Assembly (NCBI GenBank): GCA_905203045.1
Contig: CAJKUH010000015.1
Span: 1-48,208 of the forward strand
DNA: 48,208 nucleotides
Source of the DNA: an uncultured Eggerthella sp.
Lineage (GTDB): Bacteria > Actinomycetota > Coriobacteriia > Coriobacteriales > Eggerthellaceae
Direction of reading: 5' to 3'
Shown here: positions 7,387 through 15,308 of the stretch, in pieces
How the letters are laid out: every line of letters starts with the position of its first letter
Numbering within the stretch: position 1 is the first letter of the stretch
Translations under genes and position numbers: made by a program
Notes under the pieces: model-generated
Seen by the model: only the letters and a program-made list of their open reading frames with translations
What the model was told of the DNA's origin: nothing
Database searches by the model: none

Positions 7387-9174
7387 CTAGCCCTGCTGCT
7401 GCGAGGCCAGCTCACGCAGATGGGCGCTGGTGCGATCAAGCTGTTCGGCAGCAACGACGATGCGCCTGCCCTCTTCTTCGGGGTTGGCGCGTTCCTTCTT
7501 GCTGGGACGCTTCATCAAAATGCGGCGAAGCTCGGCAGAATCGGCTTTGACCTGCTTCTTTTCCGCCTTATCAAGTTGCTTGCCCGCCTTGGAAAGTGCA
7601 GCATCAACCTCCGAAAGCAACGATTCGGCCTTCTGGCGCACTTCCATGGTGGCGCGGCGGAACTCGTCTTCTTCGGCATACTCTTCGGCATCGTGGATGG
7701 CCTGCTCGATTTCGGCGTCGGACATGCGGTCGGAATCGTCGATGGTGATGGATTGCTGCTTGCCCGTGCCCAAGTCCTTCGCGGAAACGGTAAGGATGCC
7801 GTTCGCATCGATGTCGAAGGTCACTTCGATCTGAGGAACGCCCGCCGGAGCGCGCTTGATGCCCTTCAAACGGAACGTGCCAATGGCCTTGTTGTCCTTT
7901 GCCATGGGGCGCTCGCCCTGCAGCACTTTGATCTCGACACTGGTTTGGAAGGGCGCCGCCGTGCTGAAGATCTGCGAGTAATGCACGGGAAGTGTGGAAT
8001 TGCGTTCCACCAGGCGCGTTGCCACGCCGCCCACGGTTTCGATGGAAAGAGAGAGCGGCGTCACGTCGAGCAGCAACAGGCTGTTGGAGCGGACGATGCC
8101 CGTCGCCGCGCCCGAAAGGGTGTCGCCCTGAATGGCGGCGCCGGTTGCCACGCATTCATCGGGGTTGATGGAGGCAGATGGCTCCTTGCCCGTGATGCGG
8201 CGCACTTGCTCCTGCACGGCGGGAATGCGGGTAGAGCCGCCTACCAGCAAAACACAGCCCAGCTCGGATGCGGCAATACCCGCATCGTCGAGCGCCATCT
8301 GCACCGGCCCGGCCGTGCGCTCAACCAAGTCGCGCGTCATCTGATCGAACTCGGCGCGGGTAACGGTAAGGTCAAGATGCAGCGGACCCTGCGCGTTTTG
8401 CGAAATGAACGGCAGGTTTATCTGGGTAGACATAGCAGAGGAAAGCTCCTTTTTCGCCTGCTCGGCCGCTTCCATCACACGCTGCAACGCCATGGGGTTG
8501 CGACGCAGGTCTTCGCCATGCTCGCGCTTGAATGTATCGGCGATGTGGTTCACCAGGCGCTCATCGAAATCGTCGCCGCCCAGGTGGTTGTCGCCCGAGG
8601 TTGCCAGAACCTCGATAACGTCCCCGCCTATCTCGATGATGGAAACGTCGAACGTGCCACCGCCCAGGTCGTACACCATAACCTTCTGCGGCGTGCCGTT
8701 GTCAAGGCCGTAGGCCAGGGCGGCGCTGGTGGGCTCGTTGATGATGCGCAGCACGTTCAGACCGGCAATGCGCCCCGCGTCCTTGGTTGCCTGGCGCTGC
8801 GAGTCGTCGAAGTACGCGGGAACCGTGATAACGGCATCGGTCACATCCTGCCCCAGATAGTTTTCGGCATCATGGCGCAGCTTGCGCAGGATCATGGCAG
8901 AGATTTCCTGCGGGGAAAACGCCTTGCCATCTACCTGAGCTTTCCATTTGCTGCCCATATGGCGCTTCACCGAGGAAATGGTCCTGTCGGGGTTCACCGC
9001 TGCCTGGCGCAGCGCGATGCTGCCCACCAAGCGCTCACCGTTCTTGGAAAACGCAACCACGCTGGGAGTGGTGCGCTCGCCTTCCGCGTTCGGGATGATG
9101 GTTACGCGCCCGCCTTCCATCGTTGCCATGCAACTGTTGGTGGTTCCCAGGTCGATTCCGATTGTTGCACCCAT
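7387..9174 (-). CDS. dnaK: DnaK-type Hsp70 chaperone
   Basis: ATP-dependent Hsp70 chaperone, cytoplasmic, 595 residues. The nucleotide-binding domain (about 1-365) has IGIDLGTTNSCMATMEGG (phosphate 1), VYDLGGGTFDVSIIEIGGD (phosphate 2) and VLLVGGSTRIPAVQEQV (adenosine). The substrate domain follows, with LLLLDVTPLSLSIETVGG as linker and first strand, then a helical lid. The protein ends after LRELASQQQG without the acidic disordered tail of many bacterial DnaKs and is somewhat short, so it may be a second DnaK paralogue. AAGGAGG lies 6 bases before the ATG. No GrpE lies beside it, and I see no CIRCE (HrcA) operator in 9175-9415. A J-domain protein gene lies just upstream on the same strand behind a terminator. 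Confidence 0.95.
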   Translation of the reverse strand: MGATIGIDLGTTNSCMATMEGGRVTIIPNAEGERTTPSVVAFSKNGERLVGSIALRQAAVNPDRTISSVKRHMGSKWKAQVDGKAFSPQEISAMILRKLRHDAENYLGQDVTDAVITVPAYFDDSQRQATKDAGRIAGLNVLRIINEPTSAALAYGLDNGTPQKVMVYDLGGGTFDVSIIEIGGDVIEVLATSGDNHLGGDDFDERLVNHIADTFKREHGEDLRRNPMALQRVMEAAEQAKKELSSAMSTQINLPFISQNAQGPLHLDLTVTRAEFDQMTRDLVERTAGPVQMALDDAGIAASELGCVLLVGGSTRIPAVQEQVRRITGKEPSASINPDECVATGAAIQGDTLSGAATGIVRSNSLLLLDVTPLSLSIETVGGVATRLVERNSTLPVHYSQIFSTAAPFQTSVEIKVLQGERPMAKDNKAIGTFRLKGIKRAPAGVPQIEVTFDIDANGILTVSAKDLGTGKQQSITIDDSDRMSDAEIEQAIHDAEEYAEEDEFRRATMEVRQKAESLLSEVDAALSKAGKQLDKAEKKQVKADSAELRRILMKRPSKKERANPEEEGRRIVVAAEQLDRTSAHLRELASQQQG

Positions 9175-9353
9175 GCGGTGCCTCCTTATTCTTGGTTGAA
9201 TCGTGTACCGTGCTCAAAAAGCCGGCACTGACGCCTTCCTTTTTCTAGCGGAGCGCGTGCCGTAGCGCCCCAACCCCAGTGCGGTGCCTTCACCGGCGGA
9301 AGCGGCGCAAAGACCGGCGGTCAAAGTGCGCTTCCCTGTAGGGCCATCGCGGC

Positions 9354-9409
9354 TTAAAAAGAAGAGGCGAAACCGAATCGGGCACCGAGCCCCTTCCAGC
9401 TTCGCCTCA
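9354..9409 (-). terminator. Probable terminator of the histidine/J-protein operon
   Basis: Minus strand: GAGGCGAA and TTCGCCTC enclose a 30-base loop that has its own small GC stem, followed by TTCTTTTT. It lies 6 bases after the J-protein stop. Between it and dnaK (9175-9353) I see no gene and no convincing promoter. Confidence 0.65.
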
Positions 9410-9415
9410 TGGCAC

Positions 9416-10213
9416 TTAGAAATACACGCCGCGTCCCATCATTGCGCAAGCATACTGCGCCAAGCACAGCCCGCAGCAGATAAGGCTGGGATCCATGACG
9501 CTCATACTGAACCCACGCTTGGTTCCCTCTTCCTGGTAGGCCTGGCCTGCCATCTGGAACTGCTGGTATGCCCTGCGGTAATCGGCGTTGTTCGGGTCGA
9601 GCTTCAGCGCCTTCTTGATATGCTCCAACGCGCGAAGGGTGTTGCCCGCCCCCTTGTTGGCAAGGGCGCTAAGGTAGTACCAGCGGGCATCGCGCTCGGC
9701 GCTTACCACGCTGCTGAGCAGGGAAACAGCCTGGTCATAGCGCTGCGTGTTGATGGCATCGATGGCGCTGCGCACCGTGGCGCCATCGGTCGCCGACGCT
9801 TCGGGGTGGATGGGAGCACTGGTGCCGCCAAACCCACCGAAACCGAACAAGTCGTCGAAGTCGATGGTGGTCCACCCGTAGGGGCCGTTCGTCTGGTAAC
9901 CGCCCTGGCCCTGCTGGCCCGCACCCGTATACGAGCCACGGGTATAGGGGTTGCCCGCAAAGGGGTTGGCCTGGCCCTGCCCGCCGGCAGCGGCGCTGTT
10001 GGCGGCAGCACGGGCATCGCTTGCCGCGTATTTCTCGGGATTCACGATGCGATCGTACGCCTCGTTGATCTCGTTCATGCGCTCAGCGGCTTTTGGGTCG
10101 TTCGGGTTCAAGTCGGGGTGATTCTCACGCGCCTTCTTGCGATACGCCTTCTTAACCTCGTCGGCCGATGCGCTTGGGCTTACGCCCAGAACCTCATAAG
10201 GGTCCTTAACCAT
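9416..10213 (-). CDS. J-domain protein with TPR-like repeats and Cys-rich tail
   Basis: Hsp70 co-chaperone of the DnaJ class C type, 265 residues. The J domain is residues 1-60 with the essential HPD at 32-34. A Gly/Gln/Asn/Tyr-rich linker (about 85-130) follows, then a helical part resembling TPR repeats (about 135-235, with RYDQAVSLLSSVV and NTLRALEHIKKALKLDPNN). The end, LICCGLCLAQYACAMMGRG, is hydrophobic and cysteine-rich. The zinc-finger and client domains of true DnaJ are missing. The gene overlaps the DUF5685-type gene by 8 bases, so the two are translationally coupled and probably act together. Its nearest Hsp70 partner is the DnaK gene 240 bases downstream; that pairing is an inference. 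Confidence 0.88.
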   Translation of the reverse strand: MVKDPYEVLGVSPSASADEVKKAYRKKARENHPDLNPNDPKAAERMNEINEAYDRIVNPEKYAASDARAAANSAAAGGQGQANPFAGNPYTRGSYTGAGQQGQGGYQTNGPYGWTTIDFDDLFGFGGFGGTSAPIHPEASATDGATVRSAIDAINTQRYDQAVSLLSSVVSAERDARWYYLSALANKGAGNTLRALEHIKKALKLDPNNADYRRAYQQFQMAGQAYQEEGTKRGFSMSVMDPSLICCGLCLAQYACAMMGRGVYF

Positions 10214-11078
10214 GTTCTACCTTGCTCTCTTCTGCGTTGTAGCGCTGCCATACTCCGGAATACAGCACGCTGCGCAGCACATGCACGTCACGTTCGAGCG
10301 GCAACCGCTCAAAGGCATCGGCTGTGCTTGCGGCAAGCAGCTCCAAATCTTCGCGAAGGTCTTCGCGTGTGCGGTCTGTTTGCGCGAAGGGGTTGTAGCT
10401 GCCACTCTCTCGATCTTGACGCAGATCCATGGCGGCATCCATGACATAGACGAATTTCCCCAATCGCGCACCAAAACGGCGCAAATCCGTTGCCCAAAAG
10501 TCATCCTTGTAGGCGAACAGATTCCCCAAAAGCAACCCGAAGCAGTTGGCAGCGGCATCGGGGCTTTGCTCCACGGAAGGGCCAGCGCCTTCCCGCCCCG
10601 GGCCTGTCTTGCCCATGGCGGCGTCCTCGATAGCGTGAATGGCAGCCATCGCATCCTCGATGGCACGGCATGCCTCGGGCACCCTGTGCTTCGCCTTCCT
10701 GTAGGGAACCGCCAACGCCGCTGCCGCCGCACGCGCTTTGGCAGAATGGTCGTCGCGCCAGTCGTCCATGCACTTGTGATACGCCATGGCAGCGCTTAAA
10801 TCAGCCGCGTAATCGGTGAACTCGGACTGCGCGATTTCCTGAGGCTGCACGGGATGCACGGGGCAGCGTTTCGCTTGACGCCGTTCCTTGGGTTCGTAGA
10901 GCGACCCCAACACCAACGCCAAAAACGTCATATCGTAGGAAACCGCCAGACGGCACCGCTGCCCATAGCGCGCGCGTATGGAACGGCACACCCCGCAGTA
11001 CACCGCGTGGTAGCGAAGCTTTTCCTCTTCGCCCAAGCTTTCCAAATTAGGAAGGATATAGCCGAACACGCAGGTCAC
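10206..11078 (-). CDS. DUF5685-type protein, unknown function
   Basis: A 290-residue soluble, mostly helical protein that fits the DUF5685 family as I remember it; the family has no known activity. The family start is visible: FGYILPNLESLGEEEKLRYH, then YCGVC (Cys28 and Cys31), a YGQRCRLAVSYDMTFLALVLGSL segment split around conserved Tyr-Asp, and a further Cys before PVHP. Together the Cys and His residues suggest a metal site. The start is GTG at 11078, which overlaps the TGA of the preceding 37-codon gene (GTGA), and its end overlaps the J-protein gene. The three genes therefore form a coupled set at the end of the his operon. Role inferred only from context: possibly assembly or folding of a client of the J-protein. 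Confidence 0.8.
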   Translation of the reverse strand: MTCVFGYILPNLESLGEEEKLRYHAVYCGVCRSIRARYGQRCRLAVSYDMTFLALVLGSLYEPKERRQAKRCPVHPVQPQEIAQSEFTDYAADLSAAMAYHKCMDDWRDDHSAKARAAAAALAVPYRKAKHRVPEACRAIEDAMAAIHAIEDAAMGKTGPGREGAGPSVEQSPDAAANCFGLLLGNLFAYKDDFWATDLRRFGARLGKFVYVMDAAMDLRQDRESGSYNPFAQTDRTREDLREDLELLAASTADAFERLPLERDVHVLRSVLYSGVWQRYNAEESKVEHG

Positions 11079-11188
11079 TCGGCCTTTCTTGGGTGTGCGA
11101 GCAGCACCGCGGCCGCAGCAAGCACAACAGCAGCCCCGGTAACACCGCGAGCCGCCAAGGAAAGTACGCCTTTTGCCATGCCCGCCAT
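11075..11188 (-). CDS. 37-residue single-pass membrane peptide
   Basis: A small gene missed by length cut-offs. The ATG at 11188 lies one base after the hisI stop (TAGcATG), and its TGA overlaps the GTG of the DUF5685-type gene (GTGA). The peptide begins MAGMAKGVLSLAARG, continues with a hydrophobic Val/Ala/Leu helix to about residue 31, and ends HPRKAE, so it is a typical small membrane protein with a positive tail. A second ATG at 11179 is a possible alternative start. The tight coupling on both sides is the evidence that it is translated; at the least it serves to couple translation. The function is unknown. Confidence 0.7.
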   Translation of the reverse strand: MAGMAKGVLSLAARGVTGAAVVLAAAAVLLAHPRKAE

Positions 11189-11189
11189 G

Positions 11190-11528
11190 CTAGAACGAAC
11201 GGTAGAAGCAGGTGGTCTGCCCCGTGTGGCATGCCGGACCAGCAGGGTTCACCAATGCAAGCAGCGTATCGGCATCGCAGTCGTAGCGCAGCTCCACCAA
11301 TTCCTGGGTGTTGCCCGATTCTTCCCCTTTGTGCCAGAACTTCTGACGGCTGCGCGACCAGAACCATGTGGTGCCCTGATCGATAGTGCGGTGAACCGCC
11401 TCTTCGTTCATCCAGGCCATCATCAGCACTTCACGGGTGGAAGCATCCTGCACAATGCAGGGAATAAGCCCGTCGGCGTTGTAGGTAAGGTCTTCCACCT
11501 TAAGCGCCGCTGATTCGCGTTCGTTCAT
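11190..11528 (-). CDS. hisI: Phosphoribosyl-AMP cyclohydrolase
   Basis: Third step of histidine synthesis: it opens the adenine ring of phosphoribosyl-AMP in a Zn-dependent reaction. The 112-residue protein is a monofunctional cyclohydrolase: the core WFWSRSRQKFWHKGEESGNTQ, the Mg-binding DCDADTLL and the C-terminal CHTGQTTCFYRSF with the Zn cysteines are all present. There is no HisE (pyrophosphohydrolase) domain, and no hisE gene in the window. I chose the ATG at 11528 because GAAAGGG precedes it with good spacing; the frame is open further upstream. It is separated from hisF by the RlpA-like gene and is followed one base later by the small membrane peptide gene. Confidence 0.96.
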   Translation of the reverse strand: MNERESAALKVEDLTYNADGLIPCIVQDASTREVLMMAWMNEEAVHRTIDQGTTWFWSRSRQKFWHKGEESGNTQELVELRYDCDADTLLALVNPAGPACHTGQTTCFYRSF

Positions 11529-11673
11529 GGCAACCCTTTCGTCAAGCGCACGGGGATGCGCCGCATTACTCATACCAGTAAAGAGTGGCACAGGAATACG
11601 CGATGGGCAGAAGAAACCCTGCGAGTTCCACATATCGCAGCAAGCGGCAGACAGCCTTTGCGGGCTTGTTGCA

Positions 11674-12195
11674 TTATGCGGCTTTGAAGCGGTAGTACAC
11701 CTCGCGCACGCCCCAGTCGCTTAGGCTGTCGGCCCCGAAAGCGCGCCAGGTAGCCGGGCTCAAATCGAGCATGCGCCCCAGCGGGCCCAAGGCACCGGTG
11801 TCGGTGACCTTCGCCTCCACTGTTTTTCCCGCATAGAAGATTTCCACGGTGCAGCCCAGAAGGTCCTTGTTTTCCTGAGGCACCGCAACCGTAAGGGAAT
11901 AGTTGTTCAGGGGGATGCCCGATGCGGTAGCATCCCACCCATCGTTGGTTTCCATGCTGTAGGCAGAGGCCAAGCCTTCCGACCAGCCCTCCCCTTCTGG
12001 TGTAAGCTGCGCAAGCTGGTTGAAATGGGCAGGATCGCTGTCCTCCACGTCAAGCGGCAGCTCGTTGGCAGGCGCCACGGCAGGGTACAGGGCCACAACG
12101 GTTACCACGACAATCGCCACAATTATCCCGAAGAAGGCTAAGGCCCTTGTTTGCTGAGCGCGCGCTGCATCAGCGCTTTTTCGGCGCGTTACCAC
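11674..12195 (-). CDS. Membrane-anchored RlpA-like double-psi beta-barrel protein
   Basis: A 173-residue protein with a basic N-terminus, one membrane anchor (about residues 19-41) and an extracytoplasmic part. The last 70 residues resemble the double-psi beta-barrel of RlpA/expansin-like proteins: GCTVEIFYAGKTVEAKVTDT, then LDLSPATWRAFGADSLSDWG and VREVYYRF, with the conserved Asp of VTDTG and LDLSP. Such domains bind or cleave peptidoglycan. The GTG start at 12195 lies two bases after the hisF stop, so it is co-transcribed with the his genes. It separates hisF from hisI and has no obvious link to histidine synthesis. An N-acetylmuramyl-binding role is likely, lytic activity is uncertain. 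Confidence 0.75.
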   Translation of the reverse strand: MVTRRKSADAARAQQTRALAFFGIIVAIVVVTVVALYPAVAPANELPLDVEDSDPAHFNQLAQLTPEGEGWSEGLASAYSMETNDGWDATASGIPLNNYSLTVAVPQENKDLLGCTVEIFYAGKTVEAKVTDTGALGPLGRMLDLSPATWRAFGADSLSDWGVREVYYRFKAA

Positions 12196-12197
12196 GC

Positions 12198-12962
12198 TTA
12201 CAGCCTTACCGGTATTCCTTGGCTTGCCATATATTCCTTCACTTCGCGGATGGTGAGCTCACCGAAATGGAACACGCTTGCCGCCAACACGGCATCTGCT
12301 TCGCCTTCGATGATGCCTTCGGCGAAGTGCTCGAGCTTGCCCACGCCGCCCGAAGCGATAACGGGAATGTTCACCGCACGGGACACCGCACGGGTAAGTG
12401 CCAGGTCAAAGCCATCTTTGCTACCGTCGCGGTCCATGCTGGTAAGAAGAATCTCGCCGGCACCACGACGTGCTGCCTCGACTGCCCACTCAACCGCGTC
12501 AAGGCCGGTGTTCTTGCGGCCGCCTTGCACGTACACTTCCCACTTGTTGGGATTGCCGGGAACCTGCTTGGCATCGATGGCGCACAGGATGGCCTGCGTG
12601 CCGAGAGCAGCCGCCGCTTTGGTGATAAGCGATGGGTCGGCAATGGCGGCAGAATTCACCGAAACCTTGTCGGCGCCGGCGGCAATCATGGTTCGGATGT
12701 CTTCAACGCTGCGGAAGCCGCCGCCCACGCAATAGGGCAAGTGCAGTTCTTCGCTCGCGCGGCTTGCCATGTCTACCGTGGTGGCGCGGCCTTCATGCGT
12801 TGCCGTGATGTCAAGGAAAATCACTTCGTCGGCACGCTGCTCGTCGTAACGCTGCGCCAACTCGATGGGGTCGCCGGCGTCGCGCAGGTTGACGAAGTTC
12901 ACGCCCTTCACCACGCGGCCGTCCTTCACGTCCATGCACGGTATTACGCGTTTTGTAAGCAT
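12198..12962 (-). CDS. hisF: Imidazole glycerol phosphate synthase, cyclase subunit
   Basis: TIM-barrel subunit that uses ammonia from HisH to turn PRFAR into imidazole glycerol phosphate and AICAR. The 254 residues are standard length. The N-terminal catalytic Asp is in RVIPCMDVKDGRVVKGVNF, the second half has LLTSMDRDGSKDGFD with the second catalytic Asp, and phosphate loops VGGGFRS and ASGGVGKLEHF are intact. The start ATG at 12962 has AAGAAAGGA. Upstream there is a 200-base gap to hisA (12963-13162) in which I see no convincing gene. HisH is encoded two genes upstream. Confidence 0.98.
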   Translation of the reverse strand: MLTKRVIPCMDVKDGRVVKGVNFVNLRDAGDPIELAQRYDEQRADEVIFLDITATHEGRATTVDMASRASEELHLPYCVGGGFRSVEDIRTMIAAGADKVSVNSAAIADPSLITKAAAALGTQAILCAIDAKQVPGNPNKWEVYVQGGRKNTGLDAVEWAVEAARRGAGEILLTSMDRDGSKDGFDLALTRAVSRAVNIPVIASGGVGKLEHFAEGIIEGEADAVLAASVFHFGELTIREVKEYMASQGIPVRL

Positions 12963-13162
12963 TGGTTTCCTTTCTTACGGCCCCATCGGCCGGCTTGCCG
13001 TCTGCCGGGCAAGGGCCCACGTCTCGCCCGTTCTGCCACCATTCGCTTCTCTTGCCCATACGCCTCCCTGCATCGCTTGCCTTCATGAAGCGATGAGCAT
13101 GCTTCGCGCCTTCGCCCGACGCACTCCAAGCCGAAGCAAATCAAAACAAGTGGCAAGGCGCC

Positions 13163-13882
13163 TTATTTGCAGAGTTTTGCGGCCTCTTCGACGCTCAACG
13201 AACCTTCATATACCGCACGGCCTGCGATAACGCCTTCGATGCTGTCGGCAACGGCGGCCAGGTTCTTCACATCTTCAATGCTAGCCACACCGCCCGAAGC
13301 GATAACAGGGTTGCCAAACACGCGGGAAACCTCAACATAGCGCGCCGCATCGATGCCCGTCTGCATGCCGTCGCGGGAAATGTCGGTGTACACCAGGTGC
13401 TTGAACCCAAGCTTACCAACCTCGGCAATCAGCTCTTCGGCGGGAACGCCCGCGCCTTCGCGCCAACCCGCCACGGCAACCTCGCCGTTCTTGGCATCGA
13501 TGCCGGCGGTAAGCATGTCGGGGTACTTTTCCAAGGCAGCCTTGGCGAATTCGGGGTTGGTCACCAAGGTGGTACCCAAAACCACGCGGGAAACGCCCGC
13601 CGCAGCTAAGCGGTCGATGGTCTCCGGGCTGCGGATGCCGCCGCCCACTTCTATCTTCAAGCCCGTTTCCTTGATGATGCGTTCGATGATGCCGATGTTT
13701 TCCGGCACGCCGCTACGCGCCCCATCCAGATCAACCACGTGGATCCAACGCGCACCCTGCTCTTTGAAGCTGGCAGCCTGAGCCACCGGGTCGTCGTTGT
13801 ACACGGTTACGGCGTTGTAGTCGCCCTTCGCCAGGCGAACCGCTTTGCCGCCCAGAATATCAATAGCAGGAAGAATGTCCAT
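13163..13882 (-). CDS. hisA: ProFAR isomerase (HisA)
   Basis: TIM-barrel isomerase that converts ProFAR to PRFAR. The 239-residue sequence starts MDILPAIDILGGKAVRLAKG with the catalytic base Asp8, and holds WIHVVDLDGARSG, the phosphate loops VGGGIRS and ASGGVASIED, and TDISRDGMQTG with the second Asp. In many actinobacteria HisA is the bifunctional PriA that also serves tryptophan synthesis; I cannot exclude that here. GAAAGGA precedes the ATG with 6-base spacing. It is separated from hisH by a repeat palindrome at 13906-13957. Confidence 0.97.
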   Translation of the reverse strand: MDILPAIDILGGKAVRLAKGDYNAVTVYNDDPVAQAASFKEQGARWIHVVDLDGARSGVPENIGIIERIIKETGLKIEVGGGIRSPETIDRLAAAGVSRVVLGTTLVTNPEFAKAALEKYPDMLTAGIDAKNGEVAVAGWREGAGVPAEELIAEVGKLGFKHLVYTDISRDGMQTGIDAARYVEVSRVFGNPVIASGGVASIEDVKNLAAVADSIEGVIAGRAVYEGSLSVEEAAKLCK

Positions 13883-13905
13883 GATGTTCCTTTCGCTTGG
13901 CTAGA

Positions 13906-13957
13906 GTGCCAAAGATGACAAAAAGGGGACAGTCCCCTTTTTGTCATCTTTGGGCAC
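13906..13957. repeat. REP-like palindrome between hisH and hisA
   Basis: Arms of 20 perfect bases (AAAGATGACAAAAAGGGGAC and its complement) meet around a single central A; with one bulge the pairing extends to 25 bases per arm. The core GGGGAC-n-GTCCCC surrounded by A/T runs is a repeat type found in many bacterial genomes. The same core occurs at 14669-14703. The long A/T runs on both sides could also cause partial termination in the his operon. Confidence 0.85.
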
Positions 13958-13966
13958 CTCTGCACG

Positions 13967-14632
13967 TTACTTGCAGGCTTCTACTACCTTGAGAAAGTTC
14001 GCCAGCACTTTCGCACCCGCGTCCGACGACTTTTCGGGGTGGAACTGCACGCCGAAAACGTTGCCCTTTTGAACAGCGCACGGGAACGTCACCGAGTGCG
14101 TGGTGGTTGCCACGGTGCACTCGTTTTCAGGAGCGATGTAGCTATGGGTGAAGTAGAAGTACTCCCCCGATTCGACGCCTTCGAACAAGGGGCAGGCGGA
14201 CGTGAATTCAACGGAGTTCCAACCCACATGGGGAACCTTGTACGACGTTCCGTCCGCACCCGTTGCAGGCATGCGCACCACCGTGCCGTCAATCAGCCCC
14301 AGGCCAACCGGCAAATCAGCATCGCCCGGGTTGCCGTCAACGCCGGGGCCCGCTGCACCTTCCACGCCGGAGGCGAACAGAAGGTGCTCGCCCAGGCAAA
14401 TGCCCAAGAAGGGCTTGCCGGCCGCGATGGCATCGCGCACGGCGTCCATCTGGCCCGACTCGACCATATGGGCCGAAGCATCGGCGAATGCGCCCACGCC
14501 GGGCAAAACCACCGCATCGGCAGCGCGAATCTCGTCGGGATTGTCGGTAATGCGGGCGTCGCCACCTACCGCACGCAGACCGCGTTCCACGCTTTTCAGG
14601 TTCCCTTTGCAATAATCAACAACGGCAATCAT
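13967..14632 (-). CDS. hisH: Imidazole glycerol phosphate synthase, glutaminase subunit
   Basis: Class I glutamine amidotransferase that supplies ammonia to HisF. The 221-residue protein has the oxyanion region VLPGVGAF, the nucleophile Cys in GICLGEHLLF and the His-Glu pair in VFGVQFHPEKSSDAG. The usual GICLGMQ(L) is changed to GEH, a mild variation after the nucleophile. I chose the ATG at 14632 (MIAVVDYCKGNLKSVERGL), where homology begins; only AAAG at suitable distance supports it, so the ribosome site is weak. Repeat palindromes flank the gene on both sides (13906-13957 and 14669-14703). Confidence 0.96.
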   Translation of the reverse strand: MIAVVDYCKGNLKSVERGLRAVGGDARITDNPDEIRAADAVVLPGVGAFADASAHMVESGQMDAVRDAIAAGKPFLGICLGEHLLFASGVEGAAGPGVDGNPGDADLPVGLGLIDGTVVRMPATGADGTSYKVPHVGWNSVEFTSACPLFEGVESGEYFYFTHSYIAPENECTVATTTHSVTFPCAVQKGNVFGVQFHPEKSSDAGAKVLANFLKVVEACK

Positions 14633-14668
14633 CGGTTGCTTTACGCCTTTCTGATACAAACGGCCAAG

Positions 14669-14703
14669 GATGACAAAAAGGGGACTGTCCCCTTTTTGTC
14701 ATT
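14669..14703. repeat. REP-like palindrome between hisB and hisH
   Basis: Second copy of the palindrome at 13906-13957: arms ATGACAAAAAGGGGAC and complement (14670-14685, 14687-14702) around a central T. Only the inner 16 bases per arm are conserved between the copies. Confidence 0.85.
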
Positions 14704-14709
14704 CGCTCA

Positions 14710-15306
14710 TCACAGAGCGTCCTTGGTGGAGGGCAGCTCGTCGGCAATGCGGGGATTGATCTCCAACGCCTGGCACATAGCACGCCCCACTGCCTTGAAG
14801 CACGCCTCCACGATGTGATGGGCGTTTTCGCCCGTCACCATGCGAACATGCAATGTTACGCCTGCATTCGTGGCAAAGGCGATGAAGAACTCCTTGGCAA
14901 GCGAGGTGTCGAACGTGCCCAGCAGGCACAGCGGCACGTCAACATCCCAATGAAGCTGGCCGCGCCCCGAAATGTCAACTGCCGCAAGCACCAGCGTCTC
15001 ATCCATGGGAAGATACTGGGACGCGAAGCGCGTGATGCCGCGCTTTTCGCCCATGGCCTGCGCAAACGCCTTGCCCAGCACAATACCCACATCTTCTACC
15101 GTATGATGGGCGTCCACTTCGATATCGCCTTTGGCGTTCACGTTCAGATCGAACAGGCCATGACGCCCGAATGCATCAAGCATGTGGTCGAAGAACGCCA
15201 CGCCCGTATCGATATTCGTTTTGCCCGTGCCGTCGATATCGAGCGAAAGCGCAATATCGGTTTCCTTCGTGGTACGGGTAAGCTCTGCGGTTCGCTGCTG
15301 CACCAT
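14710..15306 (-). CDS. hisB: Imidazoleglycerol-phosphate dehydratase
   Basis: Mn-dependent dehydratase giving imidazole acetol phosphate, 198 residues, monofunctional (no histidinol-phosphatase domain as in enterobacteria). The metal motifs FFDHMLDAFGRHGLFD, DAHHTVEDVGIVLGKA and the C-terminal HHIVEACFKAVGRAM are all intact. ATG at 15306 with AAAGGGG lies two bases after the hisC stop. No histidinol-phosphatase gene is seen in the window. Confidence 0.98.
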   Translation of the reverse strand: MVQQRTAELTRTTKETDIALSLDIDGTGKTNIDTGVAFFDHMLDAFGRHGLFDLNVNAKGDIEVDAHHTVEDVGIVLGKAFAQAMGEKRGITRFASQYLPMDETLVLAAVDISGRGQLHWDVDVPLCLLGTFDTSLAKEFFIAFATNAGVTLHVRMVTGENAHHIVEACFKAVGRAMCQALEINPRIADELPSTKDAL

Positions 15307-15308
15307 CG

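Noticed and set aside
7255..9231. A 658-codon open frame on the plus strand
   Set aside because: Antisense to dnaK and running into the T-box; a shadow frame.
9175..9415. Looked for a CIRCE element before dnaK
   Set aside because: No TTAGCACTC / GAGTGCTAA pair is present.
12944..13156. Possible small gene between hisA and hisF on the minus strand
   Set aside because: Arg/Gly-rich translation, no ribosome site, runs into hisF out of frame.
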